From contig CM065389.1 in assembly GCA_033060915.1 (NCBI GenBank), positions 26,544,001 to 26,608,000 on the forward strand: a stretch of 64,000 bases of DNA, read 5' to 3'. Below are positions 1-10,721 of the stretch, piece after piece. The DNA is from Euryodendron excelsum. Its lineage: Eukaryota; Streptophyta; Magnoliopsida; Ericales; Pentaphylacaceae. The notes under the pieces were generated by a model. The model was given only the letters and a program-made list of their open reading frames with translations, was not told where the DNA came from and searched no databases. The position numbers were made by a program, and so were the translations under genes. Within the stretch, counting starts at the first letter, position 1; each line of letters opens with the position of its first letter.

Positions 1-704
1 ATACTTGAGATTTTTGGAATTTCGGAGGATCTAGAGCTATTTGGGCTGAGTTTCCTCACTGTTTTCATCTCTGATTTGAGCTAGAGGTAGCCAGGTATTT
101 ATAGGCAAAAAACAAAATCCTTTGGGGCGCATATGCTACATCCGCCTGGCCAAAAATTGGCCAAGCAGACATAGAATATGCACCAAGTGCCATCCTCTCA
201 TAATATGACATGTGGCATCCTTGTACTACCCTATCTTGGGTTGCAAGACAAATTTTTTCTGATTTGATCAAGATTTGGGCACATGCAGTATACGTTCTAT
301 CACTAGGAACTTTTATGCAGACTTTGCCTCGCTGTTCGTGCTATCTAGGAAAGATCTGGAGAAATCGGTCATGTTCACGAGGTTTCCCTACATTTGATCT
401 TGAACTTGGTGCCCTCGGGGAGCCTTGGATGTCTTCAGATAACAAAGATATCACCTCAGGAAGAGAGCTTAAAAATAAGTTTTCGGGAGCTTCTGTGAGA
501 CACTCTGTTGGTTTCTTAAAGTAGCAGTTTCTGCGCCACATGATCGTGGTTCTTGGGAAGTGATCACCTTGATCGAATTGTACTGATGGAAAGTGCTCTG
601 ACATGAGTTTCGGGAATTTTTTGATTTATGCATTTCTCAAATCATTTGATGGCGCGTTTTAATCAAGAAATTGGGATTTAAACCATTGTCGGGAGGTGGA
701 CGTT
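1..704 (-). mobile_element. Partial 3' LTR of host element H (family B), truncated
   Basis: Read on the minus strand, this matches the middle of the family B LTR seen complete at 43231-48005. Shared blocks are the TATA region, the palindromic stretch around 125-190, and the segment around 620-690 that resembles 46640-46700. It continues off the left edge. The first 1.3 kb or so of the LTR is missing: at about position 704 the sequence passes directly into reverse transcriptase. A deletion therefore removed the end of pol and the start of the 3' LTR of H. The junction position is uncertain by some 15 bases. There is no gene in this stretch; short open frames are shadows. Confidence 0.7.
96..105 (-). 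promoter_or_regulatory. TATA box of the H 3' LTR fragment
   Basis: CCTATAAATA on the minus strand, with the degenerate inverted repeats typical of these LTRs upstream (about 128-190 on the plus strand). The position matches the TATA boxes of the other LTRs here. Confidence 0.5.
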
Positions 705-913
705 TATTTTTCCTAAGTGTTAGAAAGTACCTTTCTCTGAACGGTTTGATCGCGATCTTTGAGTGATGGTATTGACCATCGAAGACCCATTGGCAGTCTT
801 GATTGCATTTTTTCAGTGCATCTTTCTTGGCTAGCTTTAAAACCTATTGACAAAGATGGGTCATTTGGGAAATAAACCTGCTGATGAAGTTTAACTTTTC
901 CAGGAACGATTAG
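705..913 (-). pseudogene. pol: Reverse transcriptase C-terminal fragment of H
   Basis: On the minus strand one frame gives NFISRFISQ (868-891), followed by a segment like CEPIFKLL with a TAG inside it (844-849), then KKDA and NQDCQWVFD (about 778-804). These match the thumb/connection region of Tat-lineage reverse transcriptase, where the usual pattern is LNYIARFISQLT, then PIFKLL, then WNEDCQKAFD. The fragment starts exactly at the S1 insertion site and continues the frame that stops at 27371. Downstream it runs into LTR sequence, so RNase H and integrase are gone. Not functional. Confidence 0.8.
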
Positions 914-1149
914 TCTAAGCACCCCATTTTTGCCCGCTCGGCAGCCTCTAGTCCGTCCAGACTTGGGTTCAAGTCAATATAGACATATTTTAGTTCAAAC
1001 CAGCTTTCCAAACATAATCCAGTCAATCAATCACTTCTCAGGCCCATTGGACCCAAGTAGAGGCGAGATGACTAAAATACCCTTGGGGTATTGTCCGGTC
1101 CAATTTTGGTGGGCACGTCTTCTTGAAGACTGTAAGTTCTCGTTTCAAT

Positions 1150-3167
1150 CTCAATTCCAAGATCAAAATCCAATTCCAGTCCAGTTCCAGCTCAAATCAA
1201 GTTTGGCACGTCTTTTGAGAATGTTGATCCATCAAACGATAAGACCATCCAATTTGGCACCTTTTTTGAGAAAATCTTTGGAACAGTAAGTCCCTTCAAA
1301 CCTGTCTACTGAGACGTGACCCCAAGTTCCCGAGATGGTAGAACAGTCCACCCTTGGCGCATGGTAGCCAGCCAATAAAGAATATCTGTTTCGCTACGCC
1401 TTTCGAGAAAGTTGATTCCTCAAGCGATAAGTCCACCTAGCAGCTTCCCGAGATTAGGTAGCCTTTGGAATGACGCTACCCGTTAGAGTAACGGAAATAC
1501 TCACAAACTTCACAACCATCAGAGTGACAGAAACATTTGCAAACAGGTTGATATAGGAAATTGCTAATAAAACTCTTATGTCACGGGATCGAACTCGCCT
1601 CTTGGACGTGACATGTTTAGCAAAGGATGGGATACCTTTGGAAACCAACTCGTCATAAACCATCAGAGTAACGAAAACACTCAAAACACAGGTCAACACC
1701 AGTGCCTGCTAGCCCACTCTGATGAAAAATGACCAAACTGCCCTTAGGGCTTTCTGGCATGCTTTTTTAAGAAAGTACCTAAGTCCTCAAAGCGGTAAGT
1801 TCACCCTTCCAAGATTGTCCCAAACAAAATCCGGCTTGATTAGGTGCCTTCCAGTTGGTTTCGGGCTAATTTTGAGACCCTCTAGTCAAAATGACCATTT
1901 TGCCCCTAGATAGTTAAGTGCCCGGGGAACCACATCGGCTCTGGGTATCAAACTAGTAACCTCTTGAGAATGCTACTGATAGTATCCCTCGCCTTCTGAC
2001 ACATTTTTGGATCATTTCGAATCAATTCCGGTAAGCCGGATGCAAAATGACTGTTTTGCCCCAAGTGGCCCGGTCGCCTTTTCCAACCACGCCGGCTCTG
2101 GGTATCAAACCAGCAACTTCCTGAAACATTCTAGCTAATGTTTCCAAGACTCAAGCCTTCTTCCGGGACATTCCAAGTCCATCCCAGTAGCTTTCCAGCC
2201 CGATTGACCGTTTTGCCCCTAATGGCTGGGTTAACCCTTCCAACACATCTTGGCATTATTTTTCTAGTCTACTACCTCCGAGGCACTATTCTAAGGGTTC
2301 CTGTCCCTTTCCAGCCCTCCGGGCCATTCCCAGCCCTTTAAATCATTCTTGAACTTTTCAGAGTCACTCCTAGTGAAGTCAAGCTAAAAATTATATGGTA
2401 GTCACTAATACAGGCACCCAAATCTTCTGAAGATACGTTGCTTGCCGACCTTAAACATTTCCTAAATGGCTAGCGCCACTAGTAGTGGCGCTAAGCCAAA
2501 ACATGGCCTGGAGTGCCACCAGTGGGATTTTTGGCCTGGCACCACTGCAATAGGCGCCAGTTTACTCATCTGTCTATAAATACAAAGCTTCCTCCAGCAT
2601 TAAAAGAGTCTGCAAACACAGTCCAAAAACTCTGTTGTATGATATATATAGAGCTTGAAGGCCCTTTAAACCCTAGCTCTCTTTAGGTTCTCTAAAACCT
2701 AGCCTCCATATACAAAACCCGAGCCCTTACACAATTAACCCTAACTCACATACACTCTTATATGCTCCTATACGAACCTCCGAAGCCTTCATTGAAGACT
2801 TGAAGTGCTGCAACTCAGAACCTCCCAAAGACCAAAGCCAGCTCTTAAAGACCGAAGTAAAACAAAGCAAGCGAGCAAGCAAAACAAAGCAAATAAAGCA
2901 AGCAAAAAAAAGAAGACACAAGGTAGGCTTCCTATTTACGCTTACACAACTCCCCTCTCTCTTCTCTCTCCTAACCTACTTGGGTTTTCTTCTATTTTAA
3001 TTCCCATCTTCTACCCCCCTTTCTTGCATGCTTCAAACAAAGGAATCCTCGGTTCATGTGTAGGATTAGACTATTGAAAGTCACTGTGTTGGGGGCTTTC
3101 TCTTAGCCTAACTGGAAACCACATGGATTCGGCCTCAACTTACATTATGCATATCATGATCATGCAT
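1150..3167 (+). repeat. First copy of a 2-kb tandem duplication inside S1
   Basis: At about 3166 the LTR text jumps back. The stretch ending CATGATCATGCATCTC (normally about 2.7-2.9 kb into an LTR) is followed by AATTCCAAGATCAAAATAC, which belongs about 235 bases into the LTR and is nearly identical to 1154-1172. The second copy is 3168-3333 continuing at 23202 to about 25080. The join shares ATCTC, suggesting a short-homology or unequal-recombination event. E1 interrupts the second copy, so the duplication is older than E1. Each copy has its own TATA region. Confidence 0.7.
2471..2583 (+). promoter_or_regulatory. S1 promoter 1: inverted repeats plus TATA box
   Basis: A perfect inverted repeat with 10-base arms TAGCGCCACT and AGTGGCGCTA around a 3-base centre lies at 2471-2493. 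A second, weaker one lies near 2537-2560 (GGCACCACT ... GGCGCC). The TATA box CTATAAATAC follows at 2574-2583. Transcription would start shortly downstream, at the U3/R border. Confidence 0.6.
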
Positions 3168-4383
3168 CTCAATTCCAAGATCAAAATACAATTCTAGTCC
3201 AGTTCCAATTCAAATCAAATTCGGCACATCTTTCGAGAAAGTTGATCCCTCACACGGTAAGGCCATCCAATTTGGCATGTTTTTTGAGACAATCTTCAGA
3301 ATGGTAAGCTCCTTCAAACCCATCGACCTGGACTGTAAGCACCCCATTTTACCCGCTCGGCAATCTCCGGTCCATCTGAACTCCTATTCAAATCAAAATA
3401 GACATATTCAAGTTCAAATTAACTTTTTAAACTCAATTCAATCAATCCATCGCTTCGTGGGCCCATTGGGCCCAATAGAGGCAAAATAACCAAAATGCCT
3501 TTGTGGCATATCCGGTCCAATTCTAGTGGACACATCTTCTCAAAGACGGTAAGTCCCCTTTTTAATCTCAATTCCAGTTCAAATGCCGTTCCAGTCCGAT
3601 TCCAGTTCAAATAAAATTCGACACGTCTTTTAAGAAAGTTGATCCCTCAAGACGATAAGTTCATCTAGTTCGACACATTTTTTGAGAGAAATCTTCAAAA
3701 CAGTAAGTCCCTTCAAACCCGTCGACCGGGACAAGACCCCAAGTCCCCAACATGGTAGAACATCCACCATTGGCGCCTGCTAACCAGCCAATGAAGAATG
3801 TCTATTTCGGCACGCCTTTTAAGAAAGTCGATTCCTCAGGCGATAAGTCCACCTAGTAGCTTCTCGAGATCAGGCAGTCTCTGAAATGATCACAAACCGT
3901 TAGAGTAATGGAAGTACTTGTAAACATCACAATCGTTAGAGTGGCGGAAACACTCATAAACAAGTCGACATTGGGAATTACCAATAAACCCCTATGTCAC
4001 GGGACCACCGTCAGAGTGATGAAAATACTCAAAACCCAGGTCAATACCAATGCCTGCTAGCCCACTCCGGTGCAAAATGACCAAACTACCCCTAAGGCCA
4101 TTTCCGGCACGTTTCGTGAGAAAGTACCTAAGTCTTCAGAACGATAACTACACCCTTCTAGGACCGTCCCAAAGGTGATTTGGCATGTTTAAGTACCTTC
4201 TAGTTAGTTTCGGGCCAATTTTGCGATCGTCCAGTCAAAATGACCATTTTGCCCCTAGGTATCTGAGCGCCCCGAGAACTACGTCGACTCTGGGTATCAA
4301 ACCGGTAACCTCCCAAGGATGTTTCTGATAGTATCCCCGGCCTTCCAATACATTTCTAGGACATTCCAAGTCAATTCTAGCTA

Positions 4384-5185
4384 TAGTTGTCAGTCCCGTA
4401 CCGGACAGCATACCGTTTTTGTTACTGGTATGGTACGTACCGGTATCGATGCGTTTCGGCGTACCGTTTCGGATTTAATGTTATTATATATATATATATA
4501 TCTATATTTGAATCTTTTGAACCTTTTTAAAATCAAAAGAGGAATTCTTTCGATATTTCATAAAAAAAATAGGGACCATACTAGTTTAACAAAATACTTT
4601 AAAAGTACTTCAATAATTCAATATTTTTGATGCATAGGGCAGAACAATTCTTTGCCCTTTACTACTTTTTTTGGTCTTCCTTGCCCTTACTTTGCTAAAA
4701 GCCTTCTTTAGCTTCCCAATAACATCATTTAAGTACGTATCCATCTCTATTCTTTATACAACATGCATTCACAGAAGAGGAGGGGCTTCTCTGCTATTGC
4801 ATTGCAAGACTTCCAGATGGCTCCAGTAGCAATGCCATTCATTGACACCATATCGGTGCATCTTTGGAGTGATCATCTATTTGATTTGTCTTTGCTTGTG
4901 TTGGAGAAACATTAGATCTTTGATTTGTGACCCTTCCTCTCATCTTTTTCTCTCTCTCTCAAGTTTTGATCTGTGATTAAGTTCAGAGAAGGGGAATATG
5001 GCCATGGGGTTTCGCTGGCGGTAAGATGCCGGAATGGCCGAAAATTACCGAAAAATGCCGAAAAATTCTGGAACCGTTTGGTATCTTAGCCAGAACAAAA
5101 TCAAAGGTTCATTGTACCGTTTCTTGCCCAAAACAGTACATCTCGGTCTGTACTGGCCGGTATGGAACAGGATTAATAACCATGG
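4384..5185 (+). mobile_element. 802-bp DNA-transposon-like insert, possibly Mutator-like
   Basis: This block is absent from the other family A LTRs, which read TTCCGGC straight into GGTGCAAAATGACC at this point. It is flanked by diverged 9-base copies, TTCTAGCTA (4375-4383) and TTCCAACAA (5186-5194), both derivable from the host TTCCGGCRA. The left end (TAGTTGTCAGTCCCGTACCG) and the reverse complement of the right end (ATGGTTATTAATCCTGTTCC, then GTACTGGCC-like sequence) are weakly similar, suggesting decayed terminal inverted repeats. A 9-bp duplication is typical of Mutator-like elements. No transposase frame is seen. Strand is arbitrary. Confidence 0.45.
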
Positions 5186-5721
5186 TTCCAACAAATTTGG
5201 TGCAAAATGACCGTTTTGCCCTTGGTGGGCCAGTCGCCTCTTTCAACCACACCGGCTCTAAGTATCAAACTGGTAGCCTCCTAGAACATTCTAGCTAATG
5301 TTTTCAAGCCTTGAGTCTTCCTCTGGGATATTCCAAGTCCATCCCGGTAACTTTCCTGCCCAATTGACCGTTTTGCCCCTAATGGCCTGGTCAACCCCTC
5401 CAACACCTCCTGTCATCATTTTTCAAGTCCGTTACCCCTTGGACACTATTCTAAGGCTTCCTGTCCCTTTCTAGTCCTCCGGGCCATTCCTGGTTCTTTA
5501 AATTATTCCCGAACCTGCCGGAGTCACTCCTAGTGAAGCCAGGCTAAAAATTGCTTAGTAGTCACTAGTACAAGTGCCCAAATCTTTGAAAAATACATTG
5601 CTGGCAGATCTTAAAAGTTTCTTAAGTGGCTGGCACCACTAGTAGGGGCATTAGGCCAAAAAATGGCATGTAGGATTTTTAGCCTGGCACCACTACATCA
5701 GGTGCTAGTTCATTCTTCTGT

Positions 5722-5731
5722 CTATAAATAC
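5722..5731 (+). promoter_or_regulatory. TATA box of the E1 5' LTR
   Basis: CTATAAATAC, preceded by degenerate GGCACCACT-type repeats (about 5630-5710). It would drive the E1 genomic RNA. Confidence 0.55.
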
Positions 5732-6609
5732 AGAGCCTCCTCTAACGTGAAAAGGATCTGCAAACCCAGTCCAAAAACTCTACTCTTCGATATACAGAGC
5801 TTGAAGTTCTTCCAAACCCTAGTTCACTTTAGGTTCTTCAAATCCTAGCCTCCTTATACAAACTCTAGCCTCTATACACTTAACCCTAGCATACATACAC
5901 TCATATACTAGCGTCTAAAGCCTCCATTGAAGACTTGAAGTGCTGTAACTTGGAAGCTCTCGAAGACCTAGCCAAAGTAAGCTCTCGAAGATCGAAGTAA
6001 AATTAAGCAATGCAAGCAAGCAAAATAAAGAAGATACGAGGTAGACTTTCTATTTACGTTTACGCAATTTTCCCCTCTCTCTTCTCTGTCCTAACCTACT
6101 GAGGTTCTTTTCTATTTTAATCCCCATCTTCTACCCCCCTTTGTTACATGCTTGAAACAAGGGATTCCTTGGTCCATGGGTAGGATTTGGCTATTGAAAG
6201 TCACCATGTTGGGGGCTTTCTCTTAGTCTAACCGGAGACCACGTGGGTTCGGCCCCCTTAATTATATGGTGAAACCTTTAACTTTGTATGTTCACGACCC
6301 CAACTTGCATTGTGCATATCATGATCATGCATCTCTTCAAAACTTGTTTTCAAAATTTGTATTAAAAATCATTTTCAAAACTTGCATCAAATCTTCTTTT
6401 TCCAAACTTATTTTCAAAAATCATTATCCTAAGGTGATTCTAGCATTTCCACGGTTAAGGTTGCTTTAAGAAAGTGTTACATTTAAAATGATTTTCATGG
6501 TCCATCTTTTCAAATCAATGTTGTTTTCAAAACTATAATCCTAGAATGGTTCTAATCTTCTTATGATTAAAATCGTTTTAGGAAAGTGTGATATTTTTAG
6601 AGGCTTACA

Positions 6610-7895
6610 AAAGTCCACATTCAAATTCCTTTTCAACTTGTTTTTCAAACTTACTTTCCAAAACCTCTTTTTAAATCCTCTCCAAAATCTCTTTTCACAT
6701 CTACTTTCTAAAATCTCTTCTCCAATATACTTTCTAAAAACCCTCTTCAATCTCCTTTCCGAAATTGCTTCCTAAAAATTTCCTTCAAAAAACTTACTTT
6801 CCTAAAAACTCTTTTCAAATTCCTTCCCAAATGCACTTTTGAAAAATTTACTTTCTAAAAACACTCTTCAAGTTTCCTTCCTAGAATATCTCTTCAAAGT
6901 TCTACTTTCCAAAAAATCTCTTTTCCATGAAGCCCAAGTCAAGCCCTGAAGCCATGGTTAGGAAACCCTAATATTCTCTCCTAAAATATGATTTCCAATC
7001 TTGCCTTAAAATATGGATTTTCAAAGTCTCTATTTTCTATGTCGAATTTTAGATTTCCAAAATCACTTTTCCTATACCAAAATCATAGACTTCGAAATCT
7101 AGGATTTCTACAACTTCACCTTCTAATTCCATGCCAAATCCAATCTCCCATTTAGGAAACTAGATCTAATCATCCGTTTTTGGAAACAAAATCAAATCAC
7201 CTCTTTTTAGAAAAAATCCAATCTTTGGCTTTAGAAAATAGAAATCAAATCTTTCCTAATTCCAACCTTTCCTAATTCCATACCATTCCAAATCTTAACT
7301 TCCTAAAGTCTAAATTTTTCAATCTTTCTTAAACTCAAATCTTTCCTAAACTTCAAGTGTTTCTAAAATTCACACTTTCAAACCTTTCCCAATTTCGAAC
7401 TCTCCATTCCAAATTTTTTCAAAATTCTAAACTTTCTTAAATCAAACTTTTCCTAATTCAAATCTTTCCAAAAATAACTCTTTCTTAAAAGGAAACCTTT
7501 CAATTTCAAAACTTTGCTATTTCGAAACATTCTAATTTCAAAACTTTCTAATTTTAATTCTTTCCTAATTTGGAACTTTCCTAAAATGAGCGCTTTTCTA
7601 TTTTGAAACTTTCCTAATTCGAAGATTTCCTAAATCCAATCTTTCTTACGTTCCAACTTCCCTAATCTTCCAAGTCTAACATTCAAGTCAAATCTTTTCT
7701 AAATTCCTTCCAAGTTAAGTCAACTCTTTTTTAAACCTCAAGTCTTTCCTAAGTCTAGGTTTCCTAAAACCAAACTGTTCAAAACCAATCTTTTCAAATC
7801 TTCCAAGTCAATTTCAAATTGAAGTTCAATTTTTTAATCTTCCAATCCAAATCTCAACTCAAACTCTTTTACAAGTCAAACCTTTTATTTTTTAT
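6610..7895 (+). repeat. Degenerate pyrimidine-rich repeat tract in the E1 5' LTR
   Basis: Irregular short units on the theme CTTTCCTAATTNGAAA and TTTTCAAA are repeated for over 1 kb. The same tract occurs in each family A LTR: about 21130-22450 and 25350-26580 on this strand, and, as its purine-rich complement (GGAAAGTTTTGAAATTA), 16500-18200 and 55020-56820 in the minus-strand LTRs. It carries no sustained open frame. Confidence 0.7.
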
Positions 7896-7974
7896 TGGGC
7901 TCTTGTTCAAAGTACGACTGACCTGATTCCCGAAAAAGGGATACGTAAGCAACTTTCATGGCTGCGGTCATAAC
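7896..7974 (+). other. Conserved LTR island (E1 5' LTR)
   Basis: Begins GGGCTCTTGTTC and contains ACTGACCTGATTCCCG, AAAGGGATACGTAAGCAAC and GCGGTCATAACC. It is far better conserved between LTR copies than the repeat tract around it. GATTCCC and GGGATAC could form a short stem. Confidence 0.6.
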
Positions 7975-8659
7975 CTTTTTTAAGCTTTTCTTTTCACAAC
8001 CTTTTTCAAATTTCCAATTCATAACTTTTCTTAAACTTTCAAATCCAAAAATCTATTTTCAAATTTCTATTTCCAAATCTTTCTTTCAAAATTAAATCAA
8101 GTTCTTTTCAAATCTATTTTCAAAAACCAAAGTCTTTTCTTGCACTTGCATATCATGCATCATGTCAACTTCTTTTTTCAAATCAAGTGGATAGTTTTGG
8201 ACAAGCATTAATCAAAGACTCTAATGAGTAAACTTAGGGTGAATAGACATGTAGGTACCACAAGAGTATGGTAGAGTGATGGCTTGATGCGTGTTTCCTA
8301 CACGTAACTAACCTCCGAACCTAGATCACTGTTTTCAAAGACCAAATGGAGTTGTTTTCAAAAGGGCTTAAATTTTTTCAAAGGTTGCCAAACAACCTCT
8401 TTTCTTTAAAACCCTCACTTGAGGAAGTTTTCAAAAATCCTAAGTTTAATTTTTGGATTATACCTAGTTTTAGGTGACGTAACTCACATTAATCACGTTA
8501 GGTAGCGACATTAAACTTTTTCCAAAGGCCCTTATTCAAAATCAATTTTCAATTCAAATCTAGTTGTACTTGTCCTTCTAGGAGGATGAGTTCTAACAAG
8601 AGAGTATTATGTTTTTCTCACTTATCTTTTTTGAGTGTGAAAAATTGGGTCGTGACAGC

Positions 8660-8678
8660 CAGCAACTCCACTGAGGAC
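8660..8678 (+). other. E1 primer-binding site
   Basis: CAGCAACTCCACTGAGGAC starts two bases after the LTR end. It is a mutated form of TGGCGACTCCACTGGGGAC, which is largely complementary to the 3' end of a plant tRNA-Arg (ending ...GGAGTCGCCA), the primer type known for Tat/Ogre elements. The tRNA assignment is from memory. Confidence 0.7.
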
Positions 8679-10052
8679 ACTTAAAGGGTTAGGCCAATAT
8701 CATGTCTCTTCACCCTCACCCATTTGGAGTGTTTGATTAATTTGTCCAATTCTATTCACTTTAAACTTTCAAAATCAAGTTTTTCCAAGTTTTTTCAAAA
8801 AACATGTCATTGTTTACACTCTACTCATATTTATTCTATTTTACATTAAGTTTATCATTCAAGTACTAACTTTTGCATCTTTATTTTGTAGGTGGACCTT
8901 TGTTCACATCTTTATTTCATGTTGTATTAATTGCTATGTATGTCATGAATGTATAGAATGAACAGGATGGCTGGGAGTTGTTGGGTTTTTTCCTCCAATT
9001 TTTAAAAATTACACACACACTGCACGCGTACTTGCGTTCTGTATATTTGCATTCTCTACCCTGATATATCCCTTCTAGTTAGAAAGTGGAATGGTATATT
9101 GGTTGTGGGCAAGATGCTGTGTTAGTTTCTTCGCCTACAACCTCTTGATGGTTCCCCCGTTCGGATCACCAACCGATCATGGCACCACCTCAAGGAGTGG
9201 ACCTAGGTTTGAATATTTGGGAATCGACCCTTCTTAGGATGCATTAGTAAACCCTCAACCTCATGCTTATATAAACACCATGCATAACCGAACCTCTACT
9301 AGATTTAAGACATGCACACCGTTTTCAAAACCATGGAGGAAAGATCGACTATTTTACTTTCCTTTAAGTTTATCTATTCCTGTTGTGATAATGCTTATAT
9401 TCCTGTTATTACAATGCCTGCATAACTGCTTATGCATTCATGTTTGCTTTACAAATGTACTCTCTCTCCTTATACTCTTTACATCCATGTTCATGCATAC
9501 AATATTTCATCCCAAGACAAGAGTTCCAAAGTAACTCAAGTCACTGCATTCTCGTGCACACGATCAACCTAAAGAGAGTGACACCAAGTTCACTCTCCAT
9601 TGCATTAAACCTACCAAAACCCTAAGGGTTCCCACGTAACCCTAAGGAATCATTGCATGGATTTCAAATCATTCCATAAGAGGGGCTCCAATCCTTCTAT
9701 GCTCACGGAGATAGGATTGCCAAGAAGACAAGGGGCAATCAATCAACAAGGTCTCTCAATGACATCCTCAACATCAAATTTAAAGAAGGCAAATCCGAAG
9801 GCTCAAGGGTAGTTTAGGATTTCATATGAAAAAGTAGACAAGAGGAACTCCAAAGAAGAATGTTTCCCTTTCCCCCATTAAAGTGTACTCTGTTTCGCCT
9901 TATTTAATGTGTCCCTTCCTTTGAACATATAGATGAAAGAAGATTCTCATCTGATGGTAAAGTATCTGCATATAATGGCAAGACCCCTATCTCCAAAAGT
10001 GAGCCAATACATCATCATTAGTTACCCTCTCGAGTAGGAGCATCCTTAAGGC
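8679..10052 (+). other. E1 untranslated leader
   Basis: Noncoding leader shared with E2 (51090-52540) and, in reverse, with H (36049-37522). Common blocks are TTAGGCCAATATCATGTCTC after the PBS, TTTGTAGGTGGACCTTTGTT (8885-8904), CTTCTAGTTAGAAAG (9072-9086) followed by GGTTCCCCCGTTC (9150-9162), and a GAGCATCCTTAAGGCATGC module (10038-10056) just before gag. TTTGTAG before the second block resembles a 3' splice site. Short open frames here are not conserved with E2. Confidence 0.6.
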
Positions 10053-10721
10053 ATGCATTGTATAAAAATTTGTCAAAATAAGTCACTGACTTTTTTCCTT
10101 TTGCTGGTCTTAGGTTTCTCTCCGCTACAGGCCAAAAGCAAAGGAACACTCATGGAGTCACTCATACTCAATGCCTTAACTCTGATACTAGCAAAAGTAA
10201 GACGACTTAGAAATAAGATGACCAAATTGGAAGCTATGTTCTCTTCACTCTTAGGCCATGCCGGAATCACCACCCATGAGCAAGCAAAGTCTTCCCAAGT
10301 CCGAACCCATGAGGAATGAAAAAGAATGAAGTGGAAAAACCTAAACTACATCCCAACCATTGCTCACCAACAACCTCCCCAGGCCAATTGCCATATTCCA
10401 GCACCTTTCAAGCCAATCTTTAATCAAACCCCTGAATCATATAATCTATCAAGTGAGTATCAGTCCCATCCATTTGGTCCTGTCACTGAAAATTGTCCCA
10501 CTTTGAAACATAAAACCCAAAGCCCCTTCAATTCCCAAACAACTGACCCAATTGTCATTACACCAGAACATGATCCCCGGCCTCTAAGGACATTTAGGAC
10601 ACCTTTCCAACCTAGGCGAATAGGAAAAAAAGATCGAGTTTTCACTAAACTTGCTCGCACGCAAACCACAGCTTACTTCGGTCTCCTAGCCACGGGATGT
10701 TTGAAACCTATACCCCCATGA
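10053..10721 (+). pseudogene. gag: Gag remnant of E1
   Basis: Two open stretches. The first (10053-10319) contains a leucine/lysine-rich helical segment (LILAKVRRLRNKMTKLEAMF) resembling the coiled N-terminus of Tat-lineage Gag. The second (10326-10721) has FGPVTENCPTLKHKTQS, similar to the Gag zinc-knuckle region usually written GHTTENCxxLKHKxQDLI, and later RVFTKLARTQTTAYFGLL then LKPIPP, similar to the FTPLPMSYADLLPxLL segment. The knuckle lacks the usual Cys/His set, and the two segments appear in the reverse of their normal order. A degraded gag, with no capsid core recognised. Confidence 0.55.

Larger units (their letters stand above)
3334..8657 (+). mobile_element. E1 5' LTR (family A)
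   Basis: TGTAAGCACCCCATTTT at 3334 to GTGACA at 8657. Without the 802-bp insert and its duplicated 9 bases it is about 4.5 kb. In order it holds: modules ending in AAAATGACCNTTTTGCCCC (3480-5420), the inverted-repeat and TATA region (5630-5731), a pyrimidine-rich degenerate repeat tract (about 6610-7900), the conserved island (7896-7974), a second conserved block (8240-8335), and the 3' end. Its first half corresponds to U3 and the rest to R/U5. No gene is present. Confidence 0.85.

Noticed and set aside
2800..3077. Lysine-rich frames after the S1 TATA box
   Set aside because: The same text in other LTRs (5930-6120, 24660-24870) has shifted frames and stops; it is transcribed LTR, not a gene.
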